Origin: Lotus japonicus | Lineage: Eukaryota > Streptophyta > Magnoliopsida > Fabales > Fabaceae | Reading direction: 5' to 3' | NCBI RefSeq assembly: GCF_012489685.1 | Contig: NC_080042.1 | Coordinates: forward strand, 10,988,150 to 11,052,149 | Length of the DNA stretch: 64,000 nt | Translations under genes and position numbers: made by a program | Shown here: in pieces, positions 55,601 through 64,000 of the stretch | Position numbering within the stretch: the first letter of the stretch is position 1 | How the letters are laid out: each line of letters opens with the position of its first letter | Notes under the pieces: generated by a model | What the model was told of the DNA's origin: nothing | Database searches by the model: none | Seen by the model: only the letters and a program-made list of their open reading frames with translations

Positions 55601-56252
55601 GATTTTTTTGCGATTCCGATTTTTCCTGCGCGTTCCTCTGCGCATTCTAAGATAGGTTCTGGCGACAGAATTCCAGAACTCAAAGCAGGATTCTTGGAAT
55701 TAAACCAAAAGATCCAAAATCGGCATAAGTCGGTGTAAGTCGGATTATCCCGAAAAACTACTTTTTGCAGTGATCGTCGGATGAGAAAACTTCCTTATGA
55801 AGAAAGATTAGGAATGATGAGAGAAATAGGAGAACGCGGGTGGAATCTTCATTTGCAGCTCCGAATAGAAAAAGTCTTCATCGTCTGTCGATCTTAGGTT
55901 TCTCGAACTATCAGGGATTCCGTTTCGGCAAACTTCCGAGAATTGGAATTTGACGTTCGTACTTTCCAGGATTTCGCATCGAAATGGTTGTTTAAGGACG
56001 GAAAAGAGAAGTTCTAACATTTCTCTGAGGATTTTTGGAATTAGTTTCCATCGTGTCCTAAAGCGTAAATTAACTATTCACTAATACCTTTGACCTAGGA
56101 TTAAGCGTATGTTAGTCGTGCTATAACTCTTATCGGTTTTTCGATAAATTCTTGGACTTTTCCTGAACCTTTTTCCTTCACAAATTTATCTTAATCAAAT
56201 AAACTCTTTTATTTTATTCACTTATCCAAAGCGTTAAAACTTGGGCCTTACA
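52672..56252 (-). mobile_element. Complete 3.58-kb chromovirus-like solo LTR in the LINE
   Basis: Plus strand reads TGTAACACCCCG to GGGCCTTACA, flanked by ACCAG at 52667-52671 and 56253-56257. Minus-strand orientation is deduced from the element at 6691-9679, whose polypurine tract precedes the TGTAAG end. It is long for an LTR and non-coding. Within it lie a near-duplicated block at 53930-54085 (CGGCTAAACTTTAGATAGCC and CTGCTCATCGAGCGAAA twice, about 79 bases apart) and a minus-strand TATA-like motif near 55570-55580. No internal region remains, so it is a solo LTR. Confidence 0.93.
53935..54085. repeat. Tandem repeat of about 79 bp within the solo LTR
   Basis: GGCTAAACTTTAGATAGCC starts at about 53943 and 54022, each followed by AAACTGCTCATCGAGCGAAA and CTTGGAAACTT-type sequence. 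Two units, partly diverged. Confidence 0.75.
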
Positions 56253-56257
56253 ACCAG

Positions 56258-58463
56258 TAGCAATTCTGATAGGCTTCCAATCACCAACTTCCACAGACCT
56301 TTGAATGCTCAAGGAAAGGCGTTCCATACATAAAACAAACAAATAAGGTGAAAGAGGATCACCTTGACGGAGGCCTCTACCTGGTTTGAATGAAGGAAGA
56401 CGAGATCCATTCCAAAGGATAGAAAGCTTAGAGCCCGTTACACAGCGCATGATAAGAGAGACCAACCTCTCCGAGAAGCCAAATCTCATTAAGGTGTCCT
56501 GAAGAAAGGGCCAAGAGACACTGTCGTATGCCTTCTCTAAATCAATTTTGAACGCTAAACTCCCTTTCTTTGCTCCACAAGTGCCCATATAATGTATAAT
56601 CTCTTGCGCAAGTATTGCATTATCCATCGTTCCCCTCCCTGGAAGAAAACTACTTTGCATGGGTCCAATTACCTTGTTCAATAGGGGACGGAGCCTATTC
56701 ACCACCACCTTGGTTATTAGCTTGTACACCACGTTGCATAAACTGATGGGTCGAAATTCCTTGACATTAGCTGGATGATCAACCTTGGGGATTAGGACAA
56801 TTAAAGTTTCCAAGAGATCCTCACTGACTGTCCCTGTTTCAAAGGCCTCTCGCACAACCCTCCATACGTCCTCACCCACCAAGTCCCAATACCGTTTGAA
56901 GAAGTATGCGTGAAAGCCATCCGGACCAGGTGCCGACAAAGACTTCATGGAGAATAAAGCCTGACGAACTTCTTCCTTGATCACCGGTAAGTCAAGTTTA
57001 GCTCTCTCCCTATCCTGTATCGAAGGCACTGAAACAATCTGGAGTGTAGGATCAATAGTATCGGCATCGGCAGTGAAGAGGCCCTGAAAGTAGTTTTGGA
57101 ACTGCGCAATCAGAACTGACTGGTCCTCACTCCACGAACCATCATCCAGCTTAAGCCGGTGAATCCTGTTTCGCTTCCTACGAATCACGGTGTGGGTATG
57201 AAAATAGCTTGTGTTTCTATCTCCAAATTTCACTCTATTTTCTCTTGCCTTCTGGAACCAGAGCAACTCTTCCTGTTTGAGCAAGCTTCGATACTCCATT
57301 TGGAGTTCTGCCTCAAAGCGAGTCATGTCCGAAGAGACCCGAAAACTCAACTCTCGTTGGACCCCTCTAAGCCTGCCTTCCACCCAACGCTTCCGACGAA
57401 AGATGTTTCCAAAGACATTTTTATTGAAGGCACAAGAATCCATCTGGACCCGATTCAGCTTAGTGGTTATGGTTTGTTGCCCAGTGTTCCATGCTGCCTG
57501 AACCACGCTCCTGTACTCTGGGTGATCAACCCAGGCTGCCAAAAAGCGGAAGGGTCGTTCATTACCCGATTCCCTAGCCGCACTGAAGTTGATTAGGAGG
57601 GGACAATGATCTGAATGTATACGGTGAAGTCCTTCCACAAAAGCATCAGGGAACGCAATCCTCCAAGCTGCATCCCCTAAAGCACGGTCCAGTCTTTTTA
57701 ACAAAATGATGCTATTATTTCTCTTCCGAAACCAAGTATATTTGCCTCCCGACATGCCCAGATCAACTAGACCACAGCCATTGAGAGTCATAGCAAACCT
57801 GTTAGCCCGAGACGCAATGAACTCACCCCCACGCACTTCACCCGGATGAAGGATTTCATTCCAATCTCCCACAAGCAGCCAAGGTATGGAGATGTTCCTA
57901 CGAAGATCTACCAAGAGGCTCCAAAGCTCTTCACGACGAGCTGGAATGGGGGAAGCATAAATTGCACTATAAATCCAAGAGAGGCTGTCTCTCCAAACCT
58001 CAAATGAAACCACTTGTTGATGCATATGATGAAGCCTGCAAGACAGGTTGGACGAGTTATTGGTGAGGATCCAAATACCGCCACTAAACCCTACTGCTTC
58101 AGAAATGTAAGCTAGGGAGAAACCCACAGAACTCCAAAATTGGCTCACTCTACTAAACTGACATCTTGTCTCAAGTAGAATCACAATGTCTGGTTGTTTT
58201 GTCCGAATTAATTCCTTCAAGAAGAGCTTCCCATTGTCATGTAAAGCTCCTCTTACATTCCAAGACAGAATTTTTAAGTCTTCAAAACCAATCATTAAAA
58301 CACAATGATTGATATTGGGGAAATTCCCCCACGGCCCAGCCAAGCTAGGCATTAGTATTGTTGGTGTTTGGGGAAAATTCTCCCCCTGTAGCTCGTCCCT
58401 CTGTAAATCCAATCCTTTTAGGATATGCATTTGCTCCCTCCAATATAGTACTTGATTCCCCAA
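56258..58463 (-). pseudogene. LINE ORF2, N-terminal part: endonuclease and RT
   Basis: Begins 13 bases after the ORF1 stop. It contains an AP-type endonuclease (ILSWNVRGALHD, IVILLETR, VGDWNEILHPGE, HSDHCPLL, about residues 60-295). Reverse transcriptase blocks follow: ADTIDPTLQIV region, SAPGPDGFHAYFFKRYW, FRPISLCNVVYKLI, FLPGRGTMDNAIL, FKIDLEKAYDSVSW, GLRQGDPLSPYLFVLCME. Coding stops being LINE at 56258, where the LTR begins; the annotated tail beyond it is LTR sequence. ATG 58463 or the later MIGFEDLKILSW start are both possible. Frame otherwise open. Confidence 0.91.
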
Positions 58464-58476
58464 TTTTCAAAGGGGT

Positions 58477-59922
58477 CTACACGTTATTTGCCAATTGAAT
58501 ACCCTTGAGATGATGATCCCAAATATCATTGGTATTGGATGGTTGTGGGTCCCGCGCATAAGTGCCATTCGCCACCTCTGAGCCAGTGTTGCGGAATCTA
58601 CGTTTTTTGCTTTCAGATGCAATAAATCCCACGTGTGTGTGGTCTCCCACCATTGGAATTTCATTCCTCTTTTGAACCTCTTTGACTTTCTTCATGGGAT
58701 CCCTTGTTTTCCGTTCCCCATGATTATTCTTTGATTTTCCCATGATTGTGTTATTCAAAGCTGGCTGTGCTTTAAAAACTGGGCCCCGCACAGATTGTTT
58801 CTTTTTTTTCTTCACAACAGTCATCCAATCACCTAAAATTTCGAAATTTCCATCAAGTGCCACCTTTAATTTAGGCTTCTCTCCCTCCTCGTTGCCAACT
58901 GACTCATCAATATGTCCACTAATATCTCCTGTATTCATGGCCAAATCTTCCGTGTCATCAGAAACTGCCGCTGAATTTCCGGTCACCTCTTTCACCGCTG
59001 AAGCTTGGTCACTAGGGTTTGCCGCCACCTGCGTACTAGGGTTTCCAGCCGCCGGCGCACTAGGATTTCCTTGGACGATTCCTTCAGACGGTTGTGCTAG
59101 CTGAGAAGATGTCTCAATCACAGGCTGGAACACTTTGCACTCCCTGGAATGATGCCCATAACAGCCACATTTAGTACATATAACGTGCAGGCCCTCATAT
59201 TCAATTTTGTACCAAAACCCTTCAATGCAAACTTTTCCAACCACCGGCAGGGTCAAGTCAAGTTCCACACATATGCGCGCAAATCTCCCTCTATCTGCGT
59301 TCAGCGTGTTCATGTCAACCTTAATTGGCCTTCCAAGTGCTCTGGCTACGGAAAGAAGATAACTTTCATCATAAAAGACCACATTCAAACCCGGGATCCT
59401 GATCCATGCTAGCGTGGTATTCACCCGGGCCGCCGGGGAGACAAATTCCCTACTCCATGTAGACACTGCCAGATAATGGTCAAAAATCATCCATGGTCCC
59501 CCATTTACGACCTTCTCCCTATCTGCCGGAATATCAAATTTCACCATAAAAAAGCCATTGCCTACATCTAGGAGTTCAAAGTCTCCCGATAATTTCCAGA
59601 TAGACGTCAGTTTACTCTTCATGATTCTGTACCCTAGCCTCTTCCCCAGAAGACAGACTATCAACGACTCCTTCCATGGTGCACTCATATCCTCCAAAAC
59701 CTTACTGTCAGTAGTAACACTCGGTAGTAGTCTGTTCCCATCCACCAGCTCTATTTTCATCTTACCCAATTCCACGAGATCCTCAACTTGTTTCTGTTTG
59801 AGAGACACCGCTCCCCCCATTAGTTTGTCCCTGAAGGACATCCTCCGTTGTGGTGCGTCGTCCGGCGGTGCCTTCTCCCCATCGATGTCCATAATAAAAA
59901 TTCCCCTTTTCATAGAACCCAT
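58477..59922 (-). CDS. LINE ORF1, nucleic-acid-binding protein (DUF4283, CCHC)
   Basis: 481 residues from the first ATG (59922); the element's own start is probably MDIDGEKAPPDD at 59892, since the first ATG lies in the target duplication and MKRG begins exactly at its edge. The DUF4283 domain (SLIVCLLGKRLGYRIM, FMVKFDIPADREKVVNGGPWM, LAWIRIPGLNVVFYDE) covers about residues 80-240. A single zinc knuckle CTKCGCYGHHSREC follows near 249. The rest is disordered, Ala/Pro-rich and then basic (MTVVKKKKKQSVRG). Its role is to coat the LINE RNA. Frame intact, ending 13 bases before ORF2. Confidence 0.9.
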   Translation of the reverse strand: MGSMKRGIFIMDIDGEKAPPDDAPQRRMSFRDKLMGGAVSLKQKQVEDLVELGKMKIELVDGNRLLPSVTTDSKVLEDMSAPWKESLIVCLLGKRLGYRIMKSKLTSIWKLSGDFELLDVGNGFFMVKFDIPADREKVVNGGPWMIFDHYLAVSTWSREFVSPAARVNTTLAWIRIPGLNVVFYDESYLLSVARALGRPIKVDMNTLNADRGRFARICVELDLTLPVVGKVCIEGFWYKIEYEGLHVICTKCGCYGHHSRECKVFQPVIETSSQLAQPSEGIVQGNPSAPAAGNPSTQVAANPSDQASAVKEVTGNSAAVSDDTEDLAMNTGDISGHIDESVGNEEGEKPKLKVALDGNFEILGDWMTVVKKKKKQSVRGPVFKAQPALNNTIMGKSKNNHGERKTRDPMKKVKEVQKRNEIPMVGDHTHVGFIASESKKRRFRNTGSEVANGTYARDPQPSNTNDIWDHHLKGIQLANNV

Positions 59923-59926
59923 TTCC
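59911..59926. repeat. LINE target site duplication, right copy
   Basis: CATAGAACCCATTTCC, matching 50578-50593. Confidence 0.92.
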
Positions 59927-59984
59927 TTATCTATGAGATTAGTTATAATTTAAATAAAGGTAAGAAAATATTGTCACTAATTAA

Positions 59985-60442
59985 TGCAGGAGCAGATTAA
60001 TTAGGAATTTATTGATGCAAAAGCAGATTAATTATGAATTTATTATTTTTAGTATTTTTTTAAATACATTTAGGATCTATTATGTTTTTAATTAAGTTAG
60101 GATCAATTTGTTAGGATTTGTTATTTCTATTTACTTTCTAATTGAGATTAGAATCTTTTAGAATCTTATTTATTTTTTGTTAGGAACTTATTTACTTTTG
60201 ATTAGGATCTTTTAGGATATTATTTATTTTTCTGTTAGAATATTTTCTTTTCCTATTTAAGCACTTGTAAGGCATAGCCTATTCAGTTTTTGATTAATAT
60301 AAAACGAGTTTCTCTCAAACTCTGGTGAATTCTAGTTTATTTTCTAGGGTTTAGTGTTGGCTAATTCTCTTTGTGGTGGATTCTAGAAACCTTTTCTTTT
60401 AAGATTTACCCTTGCAATCCTTGTACGACTTCCGCTGTATCA
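59985..60442 (+). mobile_element. Probable copia-type solo LTR upstream of the B3 gene
   Basis: About 458 bp from TGCAGGAGCAG to ..GCTGTATCA, with ATTAAT present at both borders (59980-59985 and 60442-60447, overlapping the tips by a base). Typical LTR content: AT-rich front with repeated TTAGGAT motifs, a TATA-like AATATAAAACGAG near 60296 and CTCTCAAACTCTGG after it. No primer site or coding region adjoins, hence solo. The exact tips are uncertain by one base. Confidence 0.6.
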
Positions 60443-61311
60443 TTAATATGTTACTCACATCGGTAAAAATGTCTGTGTCATACTGATATGTGTAGTAGAA
60501 ACTGCCTACACGTTATTATCAGAATCCTCCACTGTAGCCAATGAATCAACCAATTAAAGTGAAAGCAATAGTTTTATTACTTTCTTAGTTACCATCACTG
60601 TCTGAAACCGTGGGACATAGAGAGGGAGATAGAGCTTTTCTATAGTTCCAGCATCCATGACTCGCAACATGCCAAATAATCACTCTCCAATCCTTTTCTT
60701 TAAGATCATCACAACGACAAGTATTGAAGCTGGAGAGCTTGTAAGCATTTTTTTCTTCATCTCCTCTATATTTCTTTCTGCTCATTTTCTTTTTTCTTGG
60801 TCCTTTAACTGAAAAATGTTGAACTACTACACCTAATATTTGTATAAATCAGAGAAAACAAAGAGATATGAAGAGAAGAAAAAAAAAATGGGATGGACTA
60901 GAACTGGATGCATTGTTAAAATGTCTAAAGATGTTGTATTTTTTAGTAGTTAGGAACTTATGTCACACACTACAGAACTGTAATTTTTGTCTTCTTGTTC
61001 GTCATCATACGTGGCTTTAATTATGCACATAGTTCCTCTCTTTCATGTATTTGGAGTAAGTAGGAAATCATTAGCATCATTGATTAAAAAAGACATTACC
61101 AATTTCTTTTATGCTGGTGAATTTTGGTATATATGCATGCTCATAGAAAGTTTTGTGCAGAGGATTCCAAACAATTTTACTAAGAGATATGGTGGTGATA
61201 TGTCAAACCCAATGTTTCTCAAGCCCCCAGATGGAACTGAATGGAAAATATATCATAGTAAAACTGATGGGGATGTTTGGTTTCAAAATGGTTGGAAAGA
61301 TTTTGCGAAAC

Positions 61312-62405
61312 TATAGGGGATTCAGATCGGAGTAGTAGAGCGAAAAATCACAAATAAAGCACACAGCATCTTTGGTTACGCAGTTCGGCCAAATTGCCTA
61401 CCTCTGCGGCTATAGAGTAGCTATAGCTCCTTTGCATTACTTGTGGCATGAAGCATGTGGTACCAAGTACAACTTTTAGGGTTACATTGTTATCCTATTT
61501 ATAGTGGATTCTATTAATCTCTATTTTACAATAAAATCCTAATAAATCCTATAACAATCCCTTAAAACCTTTTACAATCCACATTAAATCAAATCCTAAT
61601 AAACTAAAGATTTTAGCCCAAAATATAATGAGCCAAATCTCAACAATCTCCACCTTGGCGAATTCCGGACTCCCCCTATGAAGATCTGCTGCTTTAGTTT
61701 CCTGATTCTGATTTCTGGGATTGAACTCCACCTTGCTCAACACCCTGTTGCTTCACTCCTCCACCTTGGCATCCATCCACTTCTCCTTCCCTGGCGTGGC
61801 CATCGCCTCTTGAAAGTAGACAGATCTCCACCTTGTTCCGTGTCTTTCAGATCTGTCGGTTTCTCCTCTCACAACGACTTATGCAATCCTTGTTGACTTC
61901 CCTTCGCAGCGGAAGATATCAGCCGTCACTATGGTTACTAACCATCGGCCCCTCCGCAGAAGTTACCCGGCCGTTACCATGGTTACTAACCATCGGCCCC
62001 TTTGCGGAAGTTGTCCAGCCGTTACCATGGTCCCACGAACCATCGGCTCTGATACCACTTGTAGGGGATTCAGATACCTTGATTGCACGGAGTAGTAGAG
62101 CGAGAAATCACAGATAAAGCACACAGCATCTTTGGTCACGCAGTTCGGCCAAATTGCCTACCTCTGCGGCTATAGAGTAGCTATAGCTCCTTTGCATTAC
62201 TTGTGGCATGAAGCATGTGGTACCAAGTACAACTTTTAGGGTTACATTGTTATCCTATTTATAGTGGATTCTATTGATCTCTGTTTTACAATAAAATCCT
62301 AATAAATCCTATAACAATCCCTTAAAACCTTTTACAATCCACATTAAATCAAATCCTAATAAACTAAAGATTTTAGCCCAAAATATAATGAGCCAAATCT
62401 CAACA
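61312..62405 (-). mobile_element. TRIM-type miniature LTR element in a B3 exon
   Basis: 1094 bp flanked by GAAAC (61307-61311 and 62406-62410). LTR-like ends: 61312-61645 (334 bp) and 62060-62405 (346 bp), differing by one 12-base deletion and scattered substitutions. The 414-bp interior has no gene. On the minus strand TGGTATCAGAGCC (62057-62045) follows the LTR as a tRNA-Met primer site, and AGGGGGAG (near 61673) precedes the other LTR, so the element lies on the minus strand. The outer plus-strand tip is TATAGGGG where the other LTR has TGTAGGGG, a decayed terminal base. Confidence 0.93.
62045..62057 (-). other. Primer binding site of the TRIM element (tRNA-Met)
   Basis: Minus strand TGGTATCAGAGCC, two bases inside the LTR end. 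Confidence 0.88.
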
Positions 62406-62850
62406 GAAACATTACTCCCTTAATCACGAACACATGGTGTTGTTTGAATACAAGGATACTTCTCATTTTGGGGTACATATATTTGATAAGAGCACCCTTG
62501 AAATAAGATATCCTTCACATGAGAATCAAGATGAAGAGCATAACCCTGTTCAGATTGATGATGACTCATTTGAGATATTGGATGAGATACCTCCTTGCAA
62601 GAAGACTAAACCGAAATGACCATTGTCGTGTCCTAAACCACCCAAGAAATTGAGAACTAGTACAAGTGAAGATGTTGGAGAAAGCCCTGAAATGCACAAC
62701 TTGCCTAAACATGTCAAAATTGAAGGTTGGATTATTCTTTTCATTTCATAGATCATGTTGAGATTTTGAGGCCATATTTTTGTAAAATAACCATTCTGTT
62801 CAACATTTCAGATGATGCCTGTGTTACCACTGAATGCTTTGAAGGGGAGG

Positions 62851-63248
62851 TGATACAGACCAATTAAGCAGCAAGATAAAAGAGATAAAATAGAAATAAA
62901 ATAGAAACAAGTGATTTCAATATGATCTGAAAATGATGAGATTACAGTATGTGAAATACTGCCCAGAGCAGATGCTCCTATAGAGAATTGATATTCTCCA
63001 TTCCTCTAACCATAATATTCCTTTTCATGCCTTTCTCACACTGCCTACTACTACCTATATGGCTCTCACACCCCCCATTCCCGTAACTAACTTGCCACAC
63101 TCCATTTCTCTCACTGCCAGCTCAGCACTACTTGCCAGCTTCCTCTCCTCTAGCTCTCCTAGTGTAAACCCTCCATATTATGGGCCTCTGCATAGTTGAC
63201 ACAATTGGTCCTCCTCTTTGGGCCCATGACTCATTGTGAGTCCTATCA
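62851..63248 (-). mobile_element. Chromovirus 3' LTR, 398 bp
   Basis: Minus strand TGATAGGACTCACAATG (63248) to ..GGTCTGTATCA (62851). The purine-rich AAGAGGGTGGCAA directly before it on the minus strand is the polypurine tract. It lies in B3 exon 3; the base context there is GGAGG, but the other side is outside the window. The C-terminal end of the element's coding frame runs into it. Confidence 0.8.
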
Positions 63249-64000
63249 TTGCCACCCTCTTGAAAAACAGCCTTGTCCTCAAGGCTGAGGCTTGGAAACT
63301 GACTGCGAAGCGTGAACTCATCCTCCCATGTTGCTTCATCCACTGACTTTCCCTTTCACTGAACCAAGAACTGATGCAATTTTTCTCCATGTTGTGAAAC
63401 TATCCTAGAATCCAAAACCTCCTGAGGATCGACTACCTCAATGGAATCTCCTCCTAGACCCGGAGGCAAATCTTGCTCAACTTGATAGTTTCCCACAGCC
63501 TTCTTCAACAGGGAAACATGAAAACTGGATGGACTCTAGAGCTTTCAGGTAATTGTAACTTGTATGCCACTGCACCTATACATGCCAGCACCTGAAACGA
63601 CCCGTAGAAACGAGCAGAAAGCTTGGGACAGATCCTAATAGCGACCGAATGCTGACGGTGTGGACGCAGCTTCAAGAATACCCACTCCCCAACCTCAAAA
63701 GTCCTATCATGTCTTCTCTTATCAGCCTGACACTTCATTCTCCCTTGAGCCCTGTTAAGGTGAAACTTGAGTTGACGAAGGGCTTCATCACGATCAAATA
63801 ACTCTTGCTGCACTGCTTCAACTTTTGTCTCCCCAATAGTGAAACGGATAAGAGTTGGTGGTTCTCGACCGTAAACAGCTTCAAAAGGGGTCACTCGCGT
63901 CGATTCCTGAAAAGTAGTATTGTACCAATACTCAGCCCAATGCAACCACTAAACCCAGGTCCTTGGTTGGTCAGCGATGAAACATCGCAAATAAGTCTCC
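63128..64000 (-). pseudogene. Chromovirus integrase end and chromodomain, decayed
   Basis: Minus strand from the window edge: integrase C-terminal region (HWAEYWYNTTFQESTRVTPF, AVYGREPP, RRHDRTFEVGEWVFLKL, LSARFYGSFQV, HPVF) with a TAG just before HWAEYW. A frameshift comes near 63505, then QDLPPGLGGDSIEVVDPQEV and a chromodomain (VLDSRIVSQHGEKLHQFLVQ, then TGA where an aromatic-cage Trp is expected, then KGKSVDEATWEDEFTLRSQFP). The chromodomain identifies a chromovirus (Reina/CRM-side rather than Athila). Three lesions show it is dead. Reverse transcriptase and upstream parts are outside the window. Confidence 0.85.

Larger units (their letters stand above)
50594..59910 (-). mobile_element. 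L1-type LINE, apparently full length, split by a solo LTR
   Basis: Minus-strand non-LTR element with ORF1 (59892-58477), ORF2 (58463 to 50639, interrupted) and a tail of eleven A (50594-50604 as T). It is bounded by a 16-18 bp target duplication at 50578 and 59911. Without the 3581-bp LTR and one ACCAG it is about 5.73 kb, a normal size for a plant L1. The 5' leader before ORF1 is only about 20 bases, so a slight 5' truncation is possible. The 3' UTR is also very short (about 45 bases). Confidence 0.93.
60657..62850 (+). pseudogene. REM/VRN1-like B3 domain transcription factor, broken
   Basis: B3 proteins of the REM group bind DNA in the nucleus. Exon 1 (60657-60740) encodes MTRNMPNNHSPILFFKIITT, then SIEAGEL and a GTAAGC donor. 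The intron is 420 bp. Exon 2 begins at 61161 after GTGCAG with RIPNNFTKRYGGDMSNP and the B3 core FLKPPDGTEWKI, WFQNGWKDFAK. It is cut at 61311 by a TRIM element and resumes at 62411 with the last B3 strands (HEHMVLFEYKDTSHFGVHIFD). TGA at 62617-62619 interrupts the frame after KKTKPK, but coding continues in the same frame to a GT donor at 62726. Exon 3 starts at 62812 and is cut at 62850 by a chromovirus LTR. All splice phases agree, so the exon structure is secure although the gene cannot make a normal protein. Confidence 0.85.

Noticed and set aside
60585..60785. Minus-strand 66-residue frame
   Set aside because: It overlaps B3 exon 1, which has a family match and correct splice phase on the plus strand.

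Overview
The window reads as nuclear DNA of a flowering plant, most likely a eudicot and tentatively a legume. It contains spliced genes with GT..AG introns, plant-only families (SLAC1-type anion channel, REM/B3 factor, ALMT fragment) and wall-to-wall plant retrotransposons: Ty3/gypsy Athila, chromoviruses, a Ty1/copia Sirevirus and an L1-type LINE. The legume assignment is an inference from the Sirevirus with an extra ORF and from general sequence character; nothing here proves the species. No prokaryotic, organellar or CRISPR feature is seen.

Layout. 1-6690: 3' part of a plus-strand Athila element with a cut-off 3' LTR. 6691-28006: remains of one minus-strand chromovirus-like gypsy element (3' LTR 6691-9679, gag fragment 10409-11450, 5' LTR fragment 27669-28006). 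Its body is occupied by a tandem pair of almost identical minus-strand Athila elements sharing one LTR (11455-27668), and its 3' LTR holds a solo Athila LTR (7879-9206, target duplication ATAGG). 28010-43390: an SLAH2/3-like anion channel gene fragment (28570-42741) lacking both ends and bounded by a 45-bp direct repeat. A gypsy LTR (29942-42001, target duplication CCAAA) interrupts its largest exon, and that LTR is itself split by a young Sirevirus (29965-39392). 43391-50577: low-density region with a chimeric ubiquitin-like gene (44859-45536), an ALMT fragment, degraded copia pieces arranged as an inverted repeat, and two truncated retro-insertions. 50594-59910: an L1 LINE with both ORFs, a poly(A) tail and a 16-18 bp target duplication, split by a 3.58-kb solo LTR (52672-56252, target duplication ACCAG). 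59927-64000: a REM-type B3 gene with a TRIM element (61312-62405, target duplication GAAAC) in a coding exon, an in-frame stop, and a chromovirus in its third visible exon.

How the parts work together. Most coding capacity here belongs to transposons, and nearly all of it is broken. The value of the region is a readable order of events: five insertions have exact target duplications, several are nested, and two host genes (SLAH-like and B3-like) can be read through the insertions as former exons. The one host-type reading frame that is still open and looks new is the ubiquitin-like gene. It keeps a polyubiquitin-style leader intron and an N-terminal ubiquitin-like module, then has acidic repeats and a Cys-rich tail; a remnant of an ordinary ubiquitin unit follows its stop codon.
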